A stretch of 10,296 nt of DNA from Clostridia bacterium. GTDB taxonomy: Bacteria; Bacillota; Sulfobacillia; SLMV01. The notes under the pieces were generated by a model. The model did not search any database and was not told where the DNA came from. It was given only the letters and a program-made list of their open reading frames with translations. Below are positions 1-6,113 of this stretch, in pieces. Numbering within the stretch: the stretch's first letter is position 1; every line of letters begins with the position of its first letter. The stretch is taken from NCBI GenBank assembly GCA_007136565.1, contig SLGS01000217.1:1-10296 (forward strand). The letters run 5' to 3'. Position numbers and translations under genes: made by a program.

Positions 1-76
1 ATGTGTGCGCAAGTGACCAACTATATCCAATGACAACACCTCGATCGATCATTAGCATGCCGTTGCGTTGAAATAT

Positions 77-673
77 TCAAGACTCCGATGAATCATCCTG
101 CTCGAATATCTTCAGGTACTCTCCGTAACCCTCTTCGGTCATGCGTCCCCGGGGGATGAACTTCAATGCGGCGGAGTTGATGCAATATCTCAAGCCGGTC
201 TCACCGGGACCGTCTTCGAACACGTGACCCAGGTGTGATCCGGCACCAACACTGAGCACCTCGGTCCTCCGCATGCCGTGACTGGTGTCGAACCTGGTTT
301 CCACCGAGGACTCGTCCACCGGGGCGGTAAAGGATGGCCATCCGGATCCCGAGCGGAACTTGTCACGGCTGCTAAACAGCACTTCCCCTGAAGCCCGATC
401 GACGTAGATGCCTTCTGCCTCATTATCCCAGTACTCGTTTTCGAAGGGGGGTTCAGTAGCGCCCTCCTGGATGACCCGGTACTGAAGATCCGTCATCTCA
501 TTCCCTTGAAAATCCCTGCGCTCTCCGTCCATTTCCTCGCTCCCCTCGTCATATGTGAAATCGCCGAAGCGGCAGGTCGAAAAAGGCTCCTCGGGCTCCC
601 CGTTGGAGCGAATCAAACCGAATCCACCTGCGATGAATAGACTCACGAGGATCACCCACGCAAGTACTCGCAT
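77..673 (-). CDS. msrB: Peptide-methionine (R)-S-oxide reductase MsrB, membrane-anchored
   Basis: This enzyme reduces the R epimer of methionine sulfoxide in proteins. The MsrB domain fills about residues 58-180 of 198. Seen motifs are QYRVIQEGATEPPFENEYW, SGSGWPSF, the HLGH pair (about His147 and His150) and RYCINSAAL, which holds the catalytic Cys164. The CxxC zinc pairs of many MsrBs are absent. The usual resolving cysteine position (SGCGWPSF in the Neisseria type) is serine here. The only other cysteine, Cys34, lies before the domain. Residues 3-21 are hydrophobic (VLAWVILVSLFIAGGFGLI) after a single Arg, so this is a signal anchor or signal peptide, and the enzyme probably works outside the cytoplasm. 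The start is the ATG at 673, because GGAG stands 9 nt upstream; a GTG at 688 is in frame but poorly spaced. The family call is very secure. Export is inferred from the N-terminus. Confidence 0.95.
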   Translation of the reverse strand: MRVLAWVILVSLFIAGGFGLIRSNGEPEEPFSTCRFGDFTYDEGSEEMDGERRDFQGNEMTDLQYRVIQEGATEPPFENEYWDNEAEGIYVDRASGEVLFSSRDKFRSGSGWPSFTAPVDESSVETRFDTSHGMRRTEVLSVGAGSHLGHVFEDGPGETGLRYCINSAALKFIPRGRMTEEGYGEYLKIFEQDDSSES

Positions 674-886
674 CGATTTCAACTCCACTTCCCCGTTCCG
701 GCTTCATCTCATCATCGGATAGTATTCCCCCGACCAACGCCGTACTAACCGGATTGAGCTCCCTTGCCATTCCCCGCGCTGGCATCTTGAACTATTGGTG
801 CAGTTAGCGCTACTATCGACAGTAATGGATGATCGATTAACGAGCGATGTTCCGTTTGGTCAACTGGGGAGTGGGGGTGCGCTCGA
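674..886. other. Divergent intergenic region between msrB and a small membrane ORF
   Basis: This 213-bp region must hold the promoters for both flanking genes, but I see no -35/-10 pair that I trust on either strand. The only symmetric element is TAGCGCTA at 805-812, an 8-bp palindrome that could be an operator. On the minus strand, TACTAT near 719-724 is a possible -10 for msrB, without a good -35. Plus-strand start codons at 847 and earlier open only shadow frames. Confidence 0.4.
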
Positions 887-1168
887 TTGAGTGGCATGGG
901 AGAGATGCGACTTCACTTTTTTGCCGTAGGCGCCATAATCCTGGCGAATTCTTACATCCTCCGCCTGATGGAGACCGGCTTCACCGCGGGTTGGTTTCTC
1001 TTTCTTATCGGCGCCTTAATGCTGGGATCGTGCATATACGTGGGATTGGTCCTCGGCGTGGGTGGTGGAATCCTGGTATCCACGTCTGTCGAGGTATTCC
1101 ACAGTATCGTTCGGGCCATTCGCAACGCCCGCCAAAGGGTCGTCGAGAGATCCGGAGCGATGAGCTGA
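887..1168 (+). CDS. Small hydrophobic membrane protein, unknown function
   Basis: I do not recognise a family. The 93-residue product has a hydrophobic segment at about residues 10-27 and a longer, glycine-rich one at about 34-66. A basic, helical-looking tail (SIVRAIRNARQRVVERSG) follows. This suggests two membrane helices and a cytoplasmic tail. The start is TTG at 887, chosen because GGGGGTG stands 7 nt upstream; ATGs at 896 and 905 are in frame but have worse SD spacing. Codon third positions are mostly G or C, as in the real genes here, which favours coding. A longer overlapping frame (847-1266) has arginine- and proline-rich composition typical of a shadow. The gene faces away from msrB and converges on the HDAC-family gene. 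No partner gene indicates its role. Confidence 0.55.
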   Translation: MSGMGEMRLHFFAVGAIILANSYILRLMETGFTAGWFLFLIGALMLGSCIYVGLVLGVGGGILVSTSVEVFHSIVRAIRNARQRVVERSGAMS

Positions 1169-1211
1169 AGCGACCGCGCGACCGGGGGCGCGATCTGGAA
1201 AAAAGGAGCAC

Positions 1212-1256
1212 CGCTGGCCGTTCATTGGTGACTGCCCCGGACCAGCGAGGCTTTTT
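1212..1256 (+). terminator. Weak candidate terminator after the small membrane ORF
   Basis: CGCTGG (1212-1217) can pair with CCAGCG (1242-1247) across a 24-nt loop, and TTTTT follows at 1252-1256. The stem is short and the loop long, so this is only a possible intrinsic terminator for the plus-strand gene ending at 1168. Confidence 0.25.
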
Positions 1257-1264
1257 GTCGGATT

Positions 1265-1283
1265 GAAACCGCCGGCGCGTTTC
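1265..1283. terminator. Weak symmetric hairpin between convergent genes
   Basis: GAAAC (1265-1269) pairs with GTTTC (1279-1283) around a GC-only loop that itself contains CGCCGGCG. It lies about 40 bp past the stop of the minus-strand HDAC-family gene, in the convergent gap. There is no T-tract. It could help end transcription on either strand, but the stem is short. Confidence 0.2.
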
Positions 1284-1322
1284 GGTCTGGGATCGACTAG
1301 GACAATGAATCTACCGGGCGAA

Positions 1323-2318
1323 CTACGTGTCAGCCAGGGACTTCAGGATTTCCAATACAGAAGTTGCCAAGGCCCCCGGACGATATCCGCCCTCCAACAC
1401 GAAGACCGATCGACCCCCGCAGTATCGACGAGCCCAATCCTTAACCCGGGTAGCCAGGACCCCAAAGTCTCTCGCATGAAGTTGCATGTCCGTCAGAGGG
1501 TCCTCCCGGTGCGCATCCTGCCCGGCCGATACGATGATGAGCTCGGGTTCGAAAGCCCGGCACGCCGGGTCGATAATCTCGTCAAACGCCATCAAGTATT
1601 CATCGACGCCCGAGCCCGCCTCCAACGGAACGTTTACGGTGAAATCCAATCCCCGTCCCTCGCCTCGCTCGCAGCGGTCGCCGGAACCGGGATAGTCGGG
1701 GAACTGGTGCAAAGAACATACCAGGACCCTGGGATCATCGTAAAATATCTCCTGCGTACCGTTTCCGTGATGGGCGTCCCAATCGAGCACCATCACTCTC
1801 TCGAGGGAATGCCGGGTCAGGGCGTGATGTGCGGCGACGGCTACGTTGTTGAAAAGGCAATACCCCATGGAGCGGCGGGATTCCGCATGATGCCCCGGGG
1901 GGCGCACGAGGCAGAAGATACTTTCGACCCGGTCCGAAAGAACCGCATCGACCCCGCGCATCGCCGCTCCGGCCGCCAGGAGGGCGACCTCAAAGCTATC
2001 GCGCCCAACAACGGTATCTTCATCCAGGGCGACCTGGCGCTCACAGTGAATGCGGACTTTTTCTATGTGGTCTTCAGGGTGAACCCCGACGATTTCATCG
2101 AGGGTCGCCGGCCTGGGCTTGATCATATCGACGTTGTCCAGCAATCCCCCGTCGGAGAGCAGGTCCATCACCGTCTTCAGTCGCCGGGGATTCTCGAGGT
2201 GTGCTCCGGTATCGTGTAGCAAGAATCGCTCATCGAAGATGATCCCAAGACTCGAGGCAGAATGCGCATCGGATCTAGCACGAATATCCCGCTCCCACCG
2301 GAGGGTCCCATCCATCAT
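1323..2318 (-). CDS. Histone deacetylase family amidohydrolase (class II-like; acetylpolyamine/AcuC-type)
   Basis: This is a zinc-dependent deacetylase that removes acetyl from an acetyl-amine substrate. The 331-residue product has the full arginase/deacetylase-fold motif set: RPPGHHAE with the catalytic His pair (143-144), GYCLFNNVAVAA, VLDWDAHHGNGTQ with zinc ligands Asp181 and His183, SAGQDAHREDPL with ligand Asp268, and LEGGY with Tyr312. Gln in SAGQDA, where many members have Phe, also occurs in bacterial HDAH-like members, so it is not a defect. The start is the ATG at 2318, because AGGAGG (2329-2334) lies 10 nt upstream; a start at 2366 would sit inside a hairpin. The gene lies 76 bp after a class III aminotransferase on the same strand, a likely operon. 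Acetylated polyamines or another acetyl-amine are plausible substrates, but this is inferred from the neighbour. AcuC-type protein deacetylase is the alternative. Confidence 0.92.
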   Translation of the reverse strand: MMDGTLRWERDIRARSDAHSASSLGIIFDERFLLHDTGAHLENPRRLKTVMDLLSDGGLLDNVDMIKPRPATLDEIVGVHPEDHIEKVRIHCERQVALDEDTVVGRDSFEVALLAAGAAMRGVDAVLSDRVESIFCLVRPPGHHAESRRSMGYCLFNNVAVAAHHALTRHSLERVMVLDWDAHHGNGTQEIFYDDPRVLVCSLHQFPDYPGSGDRCERGEGRGLDFTVNVPLEAGSGVDEYLMAFDEIIDPACRAFEPELIIVSAGQDAHREDPLTDMQLHARDFGVLATRVKDWARRYCGGRSVFVLEGGYRPGALATSVLEILKSLADT

Positions 2319-2344
2319 ATTTCCAATTCCTCCTCGTGCCACGG

Positions 2345-2378
2345 CGAGATGCCCCCGCAATAACACGGGGGCATCTCG
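2345..2378 (-). terminator. Strong 13-bp intercistronic hairpin, no T-tract
   Basis: CGAGATGCCCCCG (2345-2357) is perfectly complementary to CGGGGGCATCTCG (2366-2378), with the 8-nt loop CAATAACA. It lies between the aminotransferase stop and the SD of the HDAC-family gene. No T-run follows on either strand. It may therefore be a weak terminator, an mRNA 3'-end stabiliser that lets the first gene be expressed more than the second, or an attenuator. Confidence 0.7.
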
Positions 2379-2394
2379 TCCAGGCCTGATGAAT

Positions 2395-3738
2395 CTACTT
2401 CCAGTCGGTGAGGATAGCCCCTATGGCCTCAAGTACGCGATCGATTTGCTCGTACTCTATCACCAGCGGAGGGGAGAACGTCAGCGTATCACCCAGGGGT
2501 CGCAGGATTATGTTGTGATCCAACAGCTTCTCGGAAACGGCGGAACCCGTTCGATCCGCCGGGGGTAGGGGTGCTCGAGTATCCGCGTCCTCGACCAATT
2601 CCAGGCGAGCCATCAAGCCCAACGCGGATACGTCGCCGACCCGGGGGAACCGCCTCAATTCCTCCAATCCGGCGAGCAGATATTCGCCCTTTTCCCGGGC
2701 CTGCTCCACCAATCCCTCCCGCTGAATAATATCCAGGTTCGCCATGGCGGCGGCGCACGCGGCGGGATGGCCGGCATACGTTGTGCCGTGGAGGAACTCC
2801 TTGCCCTCCCCGTACTTACCGAGATAAGCGGAGAAGATATCTTCATTGACCAGGGTTGCTCCGAGAGGCTGGTATCCCGAGGTAAGTGCCTTGGCGAACA
2901 CCATAATGTCCGGTACGAGATCCCAGTGTCTTCCGCCGAACATCGTCCCGGTTCGGCCGAAGCCCGTGACTACCTCGTCGGCGATGATGAGAACATCGTG
3001 TTCGTCGCATATCCGCCTGATCTCCTGCCAGTATCCATCGGGGGGAACGAGCATGCCGCCGGCGCCCATCACGGGTTCCCCTATGAAGGCCGCCACCGTG
3101 TCCGGATCTTCGAATTCGATGGTTCTTTCCAGCTCTTTCGCGCACATGAGCCCGCAAGATTCCACGTCGAGTTCGAAGGGACAGCGGTAACAGTAGGGCG
3201 CTTCGATGTGACGGAAACCGGGAACCAGGGGTTCGAAGTTCTTACGATTTTCGGGTATGCCCGTGGCACTCAGGGCACCCATGCTGACACCGTGATATGC
3301 CCGATGACGAGAGATAATCTTATACTTTTGCGCTTTGCCCTTGAGTCTCCAATACTGCCTGGACATCTTGATGGCCGTCTCGTTCGCCTCGGAGCCTCCC
3401 GAGGAGAAGAAGACCCGGCTCATGTTCTCCCGATCCGCGAGGCCGATTAACCGTTCGGCCAGGTTCAGGGCTGCATCGTTAGCCATGCCGTCGAAAGAGG
3501 GGAACCAGCTGAGGCGCTTCATCTGATCGTAGACGGCATCGGCGATCTCTGTCCGGCCGTAACCCACGTTGGCCAACCACAGTGCACCGTGCACATCGAT
3601 GTAGGTATCGCCGACATCCGTGGTGACCGTGGCTCCATCGCCCGAGACGACGACCAGGGGCTCCTTCTCAGCGAGGTCTCCCATTTGTGTGAAGGGTGAC
3701 CAGTAGTAATTTTGATACTTCTTCGCTAATCGCGACAT
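2395..3738 (-). CDS. Class III (omega-amino acid:pyruvate type) PLP aminotransferase
   Basis: This cytosolic PLP enzyme moves an amino group, often a terminal one, from an omega-amino acid or diamine to a 2-oxo acid such as pyruvate. Motifs in the 447-residue product are FFSSGGSEANETAIKM (phosphate-binding), HRAYHGVSMGALS, FIGEPVMGAGG, IIADEVVTGFGRTG with Asp254 that holds the PLP nitrogen, FAKALTSGYQPLGA with the Schiff-base Lys283, and HGTTYAGHPAACAAAMANL. The length matches the family. A cysteine cluster (YCYRCPF, ESCGLMC) is present, as in several subfamilies near putrescine, beta-alanine or taurine aminotransferases. The start is the ATG at 3738, since AGGAG stands 7 nt upstream; an in-frame ATG at 3777 lies in the AT-rich promoter area. 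The following HDAC-family gene makes a polyamine or acetyl-diamine pathway possible. Substrate cannot be set from sequence alone. Confidence 0.95.
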   Translation of the reverse strand: MSRLAKKYQNYYWSPFTQMGDLAEKEPLVVVSGDGATVTTDVGDTYIDVHGALWLANVGYGRTEIADAVYDQMKRLSWFPSFDGMANDAALNLAERLIGLADRENMSRVFFSSGGSEANETAIKMSRQYWRLKGKAQKYKIISRHRAYHGVSMGALSATGIPENRKNFEPLVPGFRHIEAPYCYRCPFELDVESCGLMCAKELERTIEFEDPDTVAAFIGEPVMGAGGMLVPPDGYWQEIRRICDEHDVLIIADEVVTGFGRTGTMFGGRHWDLVPDIMVFAKALTSGYQPLGATLVNEDIFSAYLGKYGEGKEFLHGTTYAGHPAACAAAMANLDIIQREGLVEQAREKGEYLLAGLEELRRFPRVGDVSALGLMARLELVEDADTRAPLPPADRTGSAVSEKLLDHNIILRPLGDTLTFSPPLVIEYEQIDRVLEAIGAILTDWK

Positions 3739-3896
3739 TTTTTCACTCCTATTCGGTGACAGTGCTACTATTTTCAAAATTTATATCGCATATTACATCT
3801 AAATCTTCGCACAATCGCGAATTACGGGCAAGCCCGACAGTAACGCCAAAGCCCCGAAATGATATTCTCCCGATAATGCACGCAGGCCCCCGTTTG
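3739..3896. promoter_or_regulatory. AT-rich divergent control region
   Basis: This stretch lies between the aminotransferase (minus) and the structured leader of the M28 gene (plus). Bases about 3766-3810 are the most AT-rich part of the window and probably hold the aminotransferase promoter; TATAAA on the minus strand around 3780-3786 is a possible -10, without a convincing -35. On the plus strand, TGATATTCT (3860-3868) resembles an extended -10 for the M28 transcript. CGGGC-AA-GCCCG (3825-3836) is a short palindrome that could be an operator. None of these is strong on its own. Confidence 0.35.
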
Positions 3897-4091
3897 CGAG
3901 GTCATCCCCGGCCAAGGCGCGCAACATCGAGATGTCGATTATCGTAATCCCGACGCGCCGGATAACCGGGGCCTCGTTGTCCGCTCGCCGTGTACCGTTT
4001 TGCAGGGAATGAGGCCCGCGAGCGGTAATACATTTGGTAGGATCGAGGAATTATCCAGCCTCGATACCAACGGGAAGGGGAGAGTATTCCG
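3897..4091 (+). promoter_or_regulatory. Candidate structured 5' leader RNA of the M28 operon
   Basis: Complementary blocks are packed one inside another. CGAGG (3897-3901) pairs with CCTCG (3972-3976), CCCCGG (3906-3911) with CCGGGG (3966-3971), and GGCGCG (3916-3921) with CGCGCC (3954-3959). Inside these, either ATCGA/TCGAT (3926-3939) or two 4-bp hairpins (3924-3935 and 3937-3949) can form. Then CCGCTCGC (3981-3988) pairs with GCGAGCGG (4018-4025). Next is a bulged hairpin in which TTGGT-agg-ATCGAGG (4034-4048) pairs with CCTCGAT-ACCAA (4059-4070). Finally 4023-4031 can pair with 4084-4091 (8 bp, one bulged T), which would enclose the SD and abut the GTG; this competes with the 4018-4025 pairing. 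The region has no convincing ORF. I match it to no known riboswitch class. Confidence 0.5.
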
Positions 4092-5456
4092 GTGTACGAA
4101 AACGTTGATCGACAAATCCTGGGCGACCTGTATCTGTCGCGACAAGGCATGGAATTTCTCACGCAACTGGTCGAAGATTACGGACCGCGCTTCGGCGGAA
4201 GCGATGAGGAGCGCGCAGCGGCAGCATTCATCGTTGATAAGTTCCGTTCCGCCGGCGCGGATGACGCGTGGACGGAATCCTTCGAGTGCACCAGCTGGAA
4301 GCGAAACACGACCGAGCTCCAATCGACATCACCCCAGGCGAGGGATCTGGACTGCATAGCCCTACCTTACTGTCCGCCGGGCGAAATCGAAGCACCATTG
4401 GTGTATCTCGGCGACGGACACCCCCAGGCGTACGAAGAAAACATGACCGCGATGAAGGACGCCATCGTGATGGTCACCACTGCGACACCCAAGTTCTATC
4501 ATCGGACCATGCACCGGGGTGAGAAACTGGGGCGTGCGGTTGAAGCCGGCGCCGCTGGATTCATCTGGATGCGGGGTGAACCCGGTGGGCTCCCCGAAAC
4601 CGGTTCCGCGCGTTTTGGAAGGGCGTGTGAGATACCGGCGATATCGGTGTCTTACGAGACGGGCCACGAGATCCTAAGGATGGCGTCGAATGGAGACGTT
4701 CGACTGAAGATCTCTTCGGACAACGAGATCTTCGAAACGGAATCGTTGAATGCCGTGGCCGAGCTGCGGGCACCCGAAAACGATGCCGAACACCTGGTAG
4801 TCGGAGCTCATTACGACGGCCACGATATTAGCCAATCGGCCGCCGATGACGGTGCCGGAACCGCCGTGGTGCTCGAAGCCCTACGCGCCCTGGCGCCCCA
4901 CAGGGATAAGCTGAAGCGGACCATTCGGTTCGTGGGATTTGCCCAGGAAGAAATGGGATTGATGGGTGCCGAGGACTACGCCCAAGAACACTCCTCGGAT
5001 CCCATCCGATTCATGCTCAACCTCGATGGAGCCGGGCGGGGAGAGAACGTCAGCTTCATACTGCAGGGTTGGCCGGAAACCATGAAATACTTCAGGCAAA
5101 TGAACAAAGACATGTTCGAGACCGACATCGCCGTGGGTGACTCACCGAGCCTCTACTCCGACATGTATCCATTTTCGGCTCGCGGCATACCGTCGGCAAC
5201 CCTCCGGTCCACCCCCCAGGCGAGTTCCGGAGCCCCGAGGGGATACGGCCATACGTACTGGGATTCGCTGGATAAGATCAATCCGCGATATATACAAGCT
5301 GACGCCGCGCGGGTTGCCCGCCTCCTGTTCCGACTGGCCACTGAAGAGGATCCACCGCTGAAGAGAAAGGATCCCGCCGAAATCGGAGAACAGTTGACGG
5401 AGATGGGTTTCGACAAGGTACTGCGATACGAAGGGCGACCCGTTCCCGGAGAATAG
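4092..5456 (+). CDS. M28-family zinc metallopeptidase (aminopeptidase type) with a PA-like insert
   Basis: This is a probable di-zinc aminopeptidase that trims peptides in the cytosol; no signal peptide is visible. In the 454-residue product the M28 metal site is complete: VVGAHYDGHD (His240, Asp242), SAADDGAGTAVVLE (Asp253, bridging), FAQEEMGLMGAEDYA (Glu286 and Glu287), LNLDGAG (Asp312) and GYGHTYWDSLDKI (His387). Residues about 95-210 resemble a protease-associated type insert between the N-terminal helix region and the catalytic part. The start is GTG at 4092, with AAGGGGAG about 9 nt upstream; an ATG 19 codons in (MEFLTQ) is possible but has no good SD. It is the first gene of a plus-strand series with a DUF2284 protein, MsrA and M20 amidohydrolase. 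Its leader looks structured, so control may act at the RNA level. Confidence 0.92.
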   Translation: MYENVDRQILGDLYLSRQGMEFLTQLVEDYGPRFGGSDEERAAAAFIVDKFRSAGADDAWTESFECTSWKRNTTELQSTSPQARDLDCIALPYCPPGEIEAPLVYLGDGHPQAYEENMTAMKDAIVMVTTATPKFYHRTMHRGEKLGRAVEAGAAGFIWMRGEPGGLPETGSARFGRACEIPAISVSYETGHEILRMASNGDVRLKISSDNEIFETESLNAVAELRAPENDAEHLVVGAHYDGHDISQSAADDGAGTAVVLEALRALAPHRDKLKRTIRFVGFAQEEMGLMGAEDYAQEHSSDPIRFMLNLDGAGRGENVSFILQGWPETMKYFRQMNKDMFETDIAVGDSPSLYSDMYPFSARGIPSATLRSTPQASSGAPRGYGHTYWDSLDKINPRYIQADAARVARLLFRLATEEDPPLKRKDPAEIGEQLTEMGFDKVLRYEGRPVPGE

Positions 5457-5468
5457 AATATGACTTCA

Positions 5469-5493
5469 GCGGGGGCGCAGGCTGCGCCCCCGC
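5469..5493 (+). terminator. GC-only intercistronic hairpin, no T-tract
   Basis: GCGGGGGCGC (5469-5478) is perfectly complementary to GCGCCCCCGC (5484-5493), with loop AGGCT. It starts 13 nt after the M28 stop and ends 2 nt before the AGGAGG of the next gene. Without a T-run it is more likely an mRNA-stability or partial-attenuation element than a full terminator. Confidence 0.65.
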
Positions 5494-5510
5494 CGAGGAG
5501 GTAGCCGATC

Positions 5511-6026
5511 TTGGATTCACCACTATTTGAAGAGATGAAGGACCTGGGCATCGAACTCGGTGCCGATGAGGTCGTCTTCTTGGCGGTTGGAGACATCGTC
5601 TTCGACGAACGGAGCTACCTCAAGTGCCTATACGGTTGTCCGGATTGGGGTAGAAAGCATACGTGTCCCTCGAGGACGGGAGCCCTTAAGCCCTGGGAAT
5701 ACCGGAGGATACTGCAGCGTTATCGATGGGGCGTGATAGTGCACTGCGGAGACAAAGCCACCATGGCGAGCATCGCCCTCAAGTTGGAAAGCCATGCCTT
5801 CGTCCGGGGACGTTACTTCGCCTTCGCCCTGGGAGATTGCTCCGGGTGCGCCGATTGCGCCGGATTACATGACGCTCCCTGTCGTGAACCGGATAAGGCC
5901 AGACCCTCCTTCCATAGCGTCGGAATAGATGTGTTCGCCACGGTGCGATCCCTGGGCCTACCCGTGGAAGTCCTAAAGGCACCCGGGGAAACCGAAAACT
6001 GGTACGGAGCCGTACTGGTGGAATGA
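5511..6026 (+). CDS. DUF2284 cysteine-rich predicted metal-binding protein
   Basis: The 171-residue product matches the DUF2284 pattern: an N-terminal cluster KCLYGCPDWGRKHTCPS (Cys39, 43, 52) and a second cluster GDCSGCADC plus a later Cys (Cys110, 113, 116, 124). The typical tail SVGIDVFATVRSLGLPVEV follows. The cysteine spacing suggests an iron-sulfur cluster or other metal, with ferredoxin-like use of the second cluster. The function of the family is not known to me. There is no signal peptide or membrane helix. The start is TTG at 5511, chosen because AGGAGG (5496-5501) lies 9 nt upstream and the frame begins there; no ATG is suitably placed. It sits 54 bp after the M28 peptidase and 87 bp before msrA, so it is probably co-transcribed. 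DUF2284 proteins are common in anaerobes, which fits the other genes. Confidence 0.88.
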   Translation: MDSPLFEEMKDLGIELGADEVVFLAVGDIVFDERSYLKCLYGCPDWGRKHTCPSRTGALKPWEYRRILQRYRWGVIVHCGDKATMASIALKLESHAFVRGRYFAFALGDCSGCADCAGLHDAPCREPDKARPSFHSVGIDVFATVRSLGLPVEVLKAPGETENWYGAVLVE

Positions 6027-6030
6027 CGCC

Positions 6031-6113
6031 GTGACTGTTTCCCCCCGAGCCCGTCCGGGTAAATTCTCCGAAGAGACGAAGAGTCACAATCCGAATCGAC
6101 TGGGGGGAAGGAA
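6031..6113 (+). promoter_or_regulatory. Structured intercistronic leader of msrA with possible SD masking
   Basis: GTGACT (6031-6036) is complementary to AGTCAC (6082-6087). Between them lie the small hairpins CCCG-tc-CGGG (6050-6059) and TCTC-CGAA-GAGA (6065-6076). Alternatively TTCCCCCC (6039-6046) pairs perfectly with GGGGGGAA (6102-6109), which is the SD region of msrA. The second pairing would hide the SD and is hard to form together with the first. Confidence 0.35.

Noticed and set aside
1166..1231. Read-through of the TGA that ends the small membrane ORF as a second Sec codon
   Set aside because: The downstream frame runs only about 20 codons, has no homology or conserved context, and the ORF already ends with a normal basic tail.
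847..1266. 139-residue plus-strand ORF
   Set aside because: Its composition is rich in Arg, Pro and Gly with no domain or hydrophobic pattern. It overlaps the better-supported 93-residue frame and looks like a shadow.
1263..2219. 318-residue plus-strand ORF opposite the HDAC-family gene
   Set aside because: The minus strand in this interval encodes a complete set of HDAC motifs, so the opposite long frame is a by-product of GC-rich codon bias.
2319..2345. Possible sigma-54 promoter (TGGCAC) before the HDAC-family gene
   Set aside because: The GC doublet needed at -12 is missing at the right distance, and the site overlaps the Shine-Dalgarno sequence.
809..3771. Shared GCTACTAT upstream of msrB (809-816) and upstream of the aminotransferase (3764-3771)
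   Set aside because: An 8-base match in two intergenic regions of a 10-kb window can arise by chance, and the flanking bases do not extend it convincingly.
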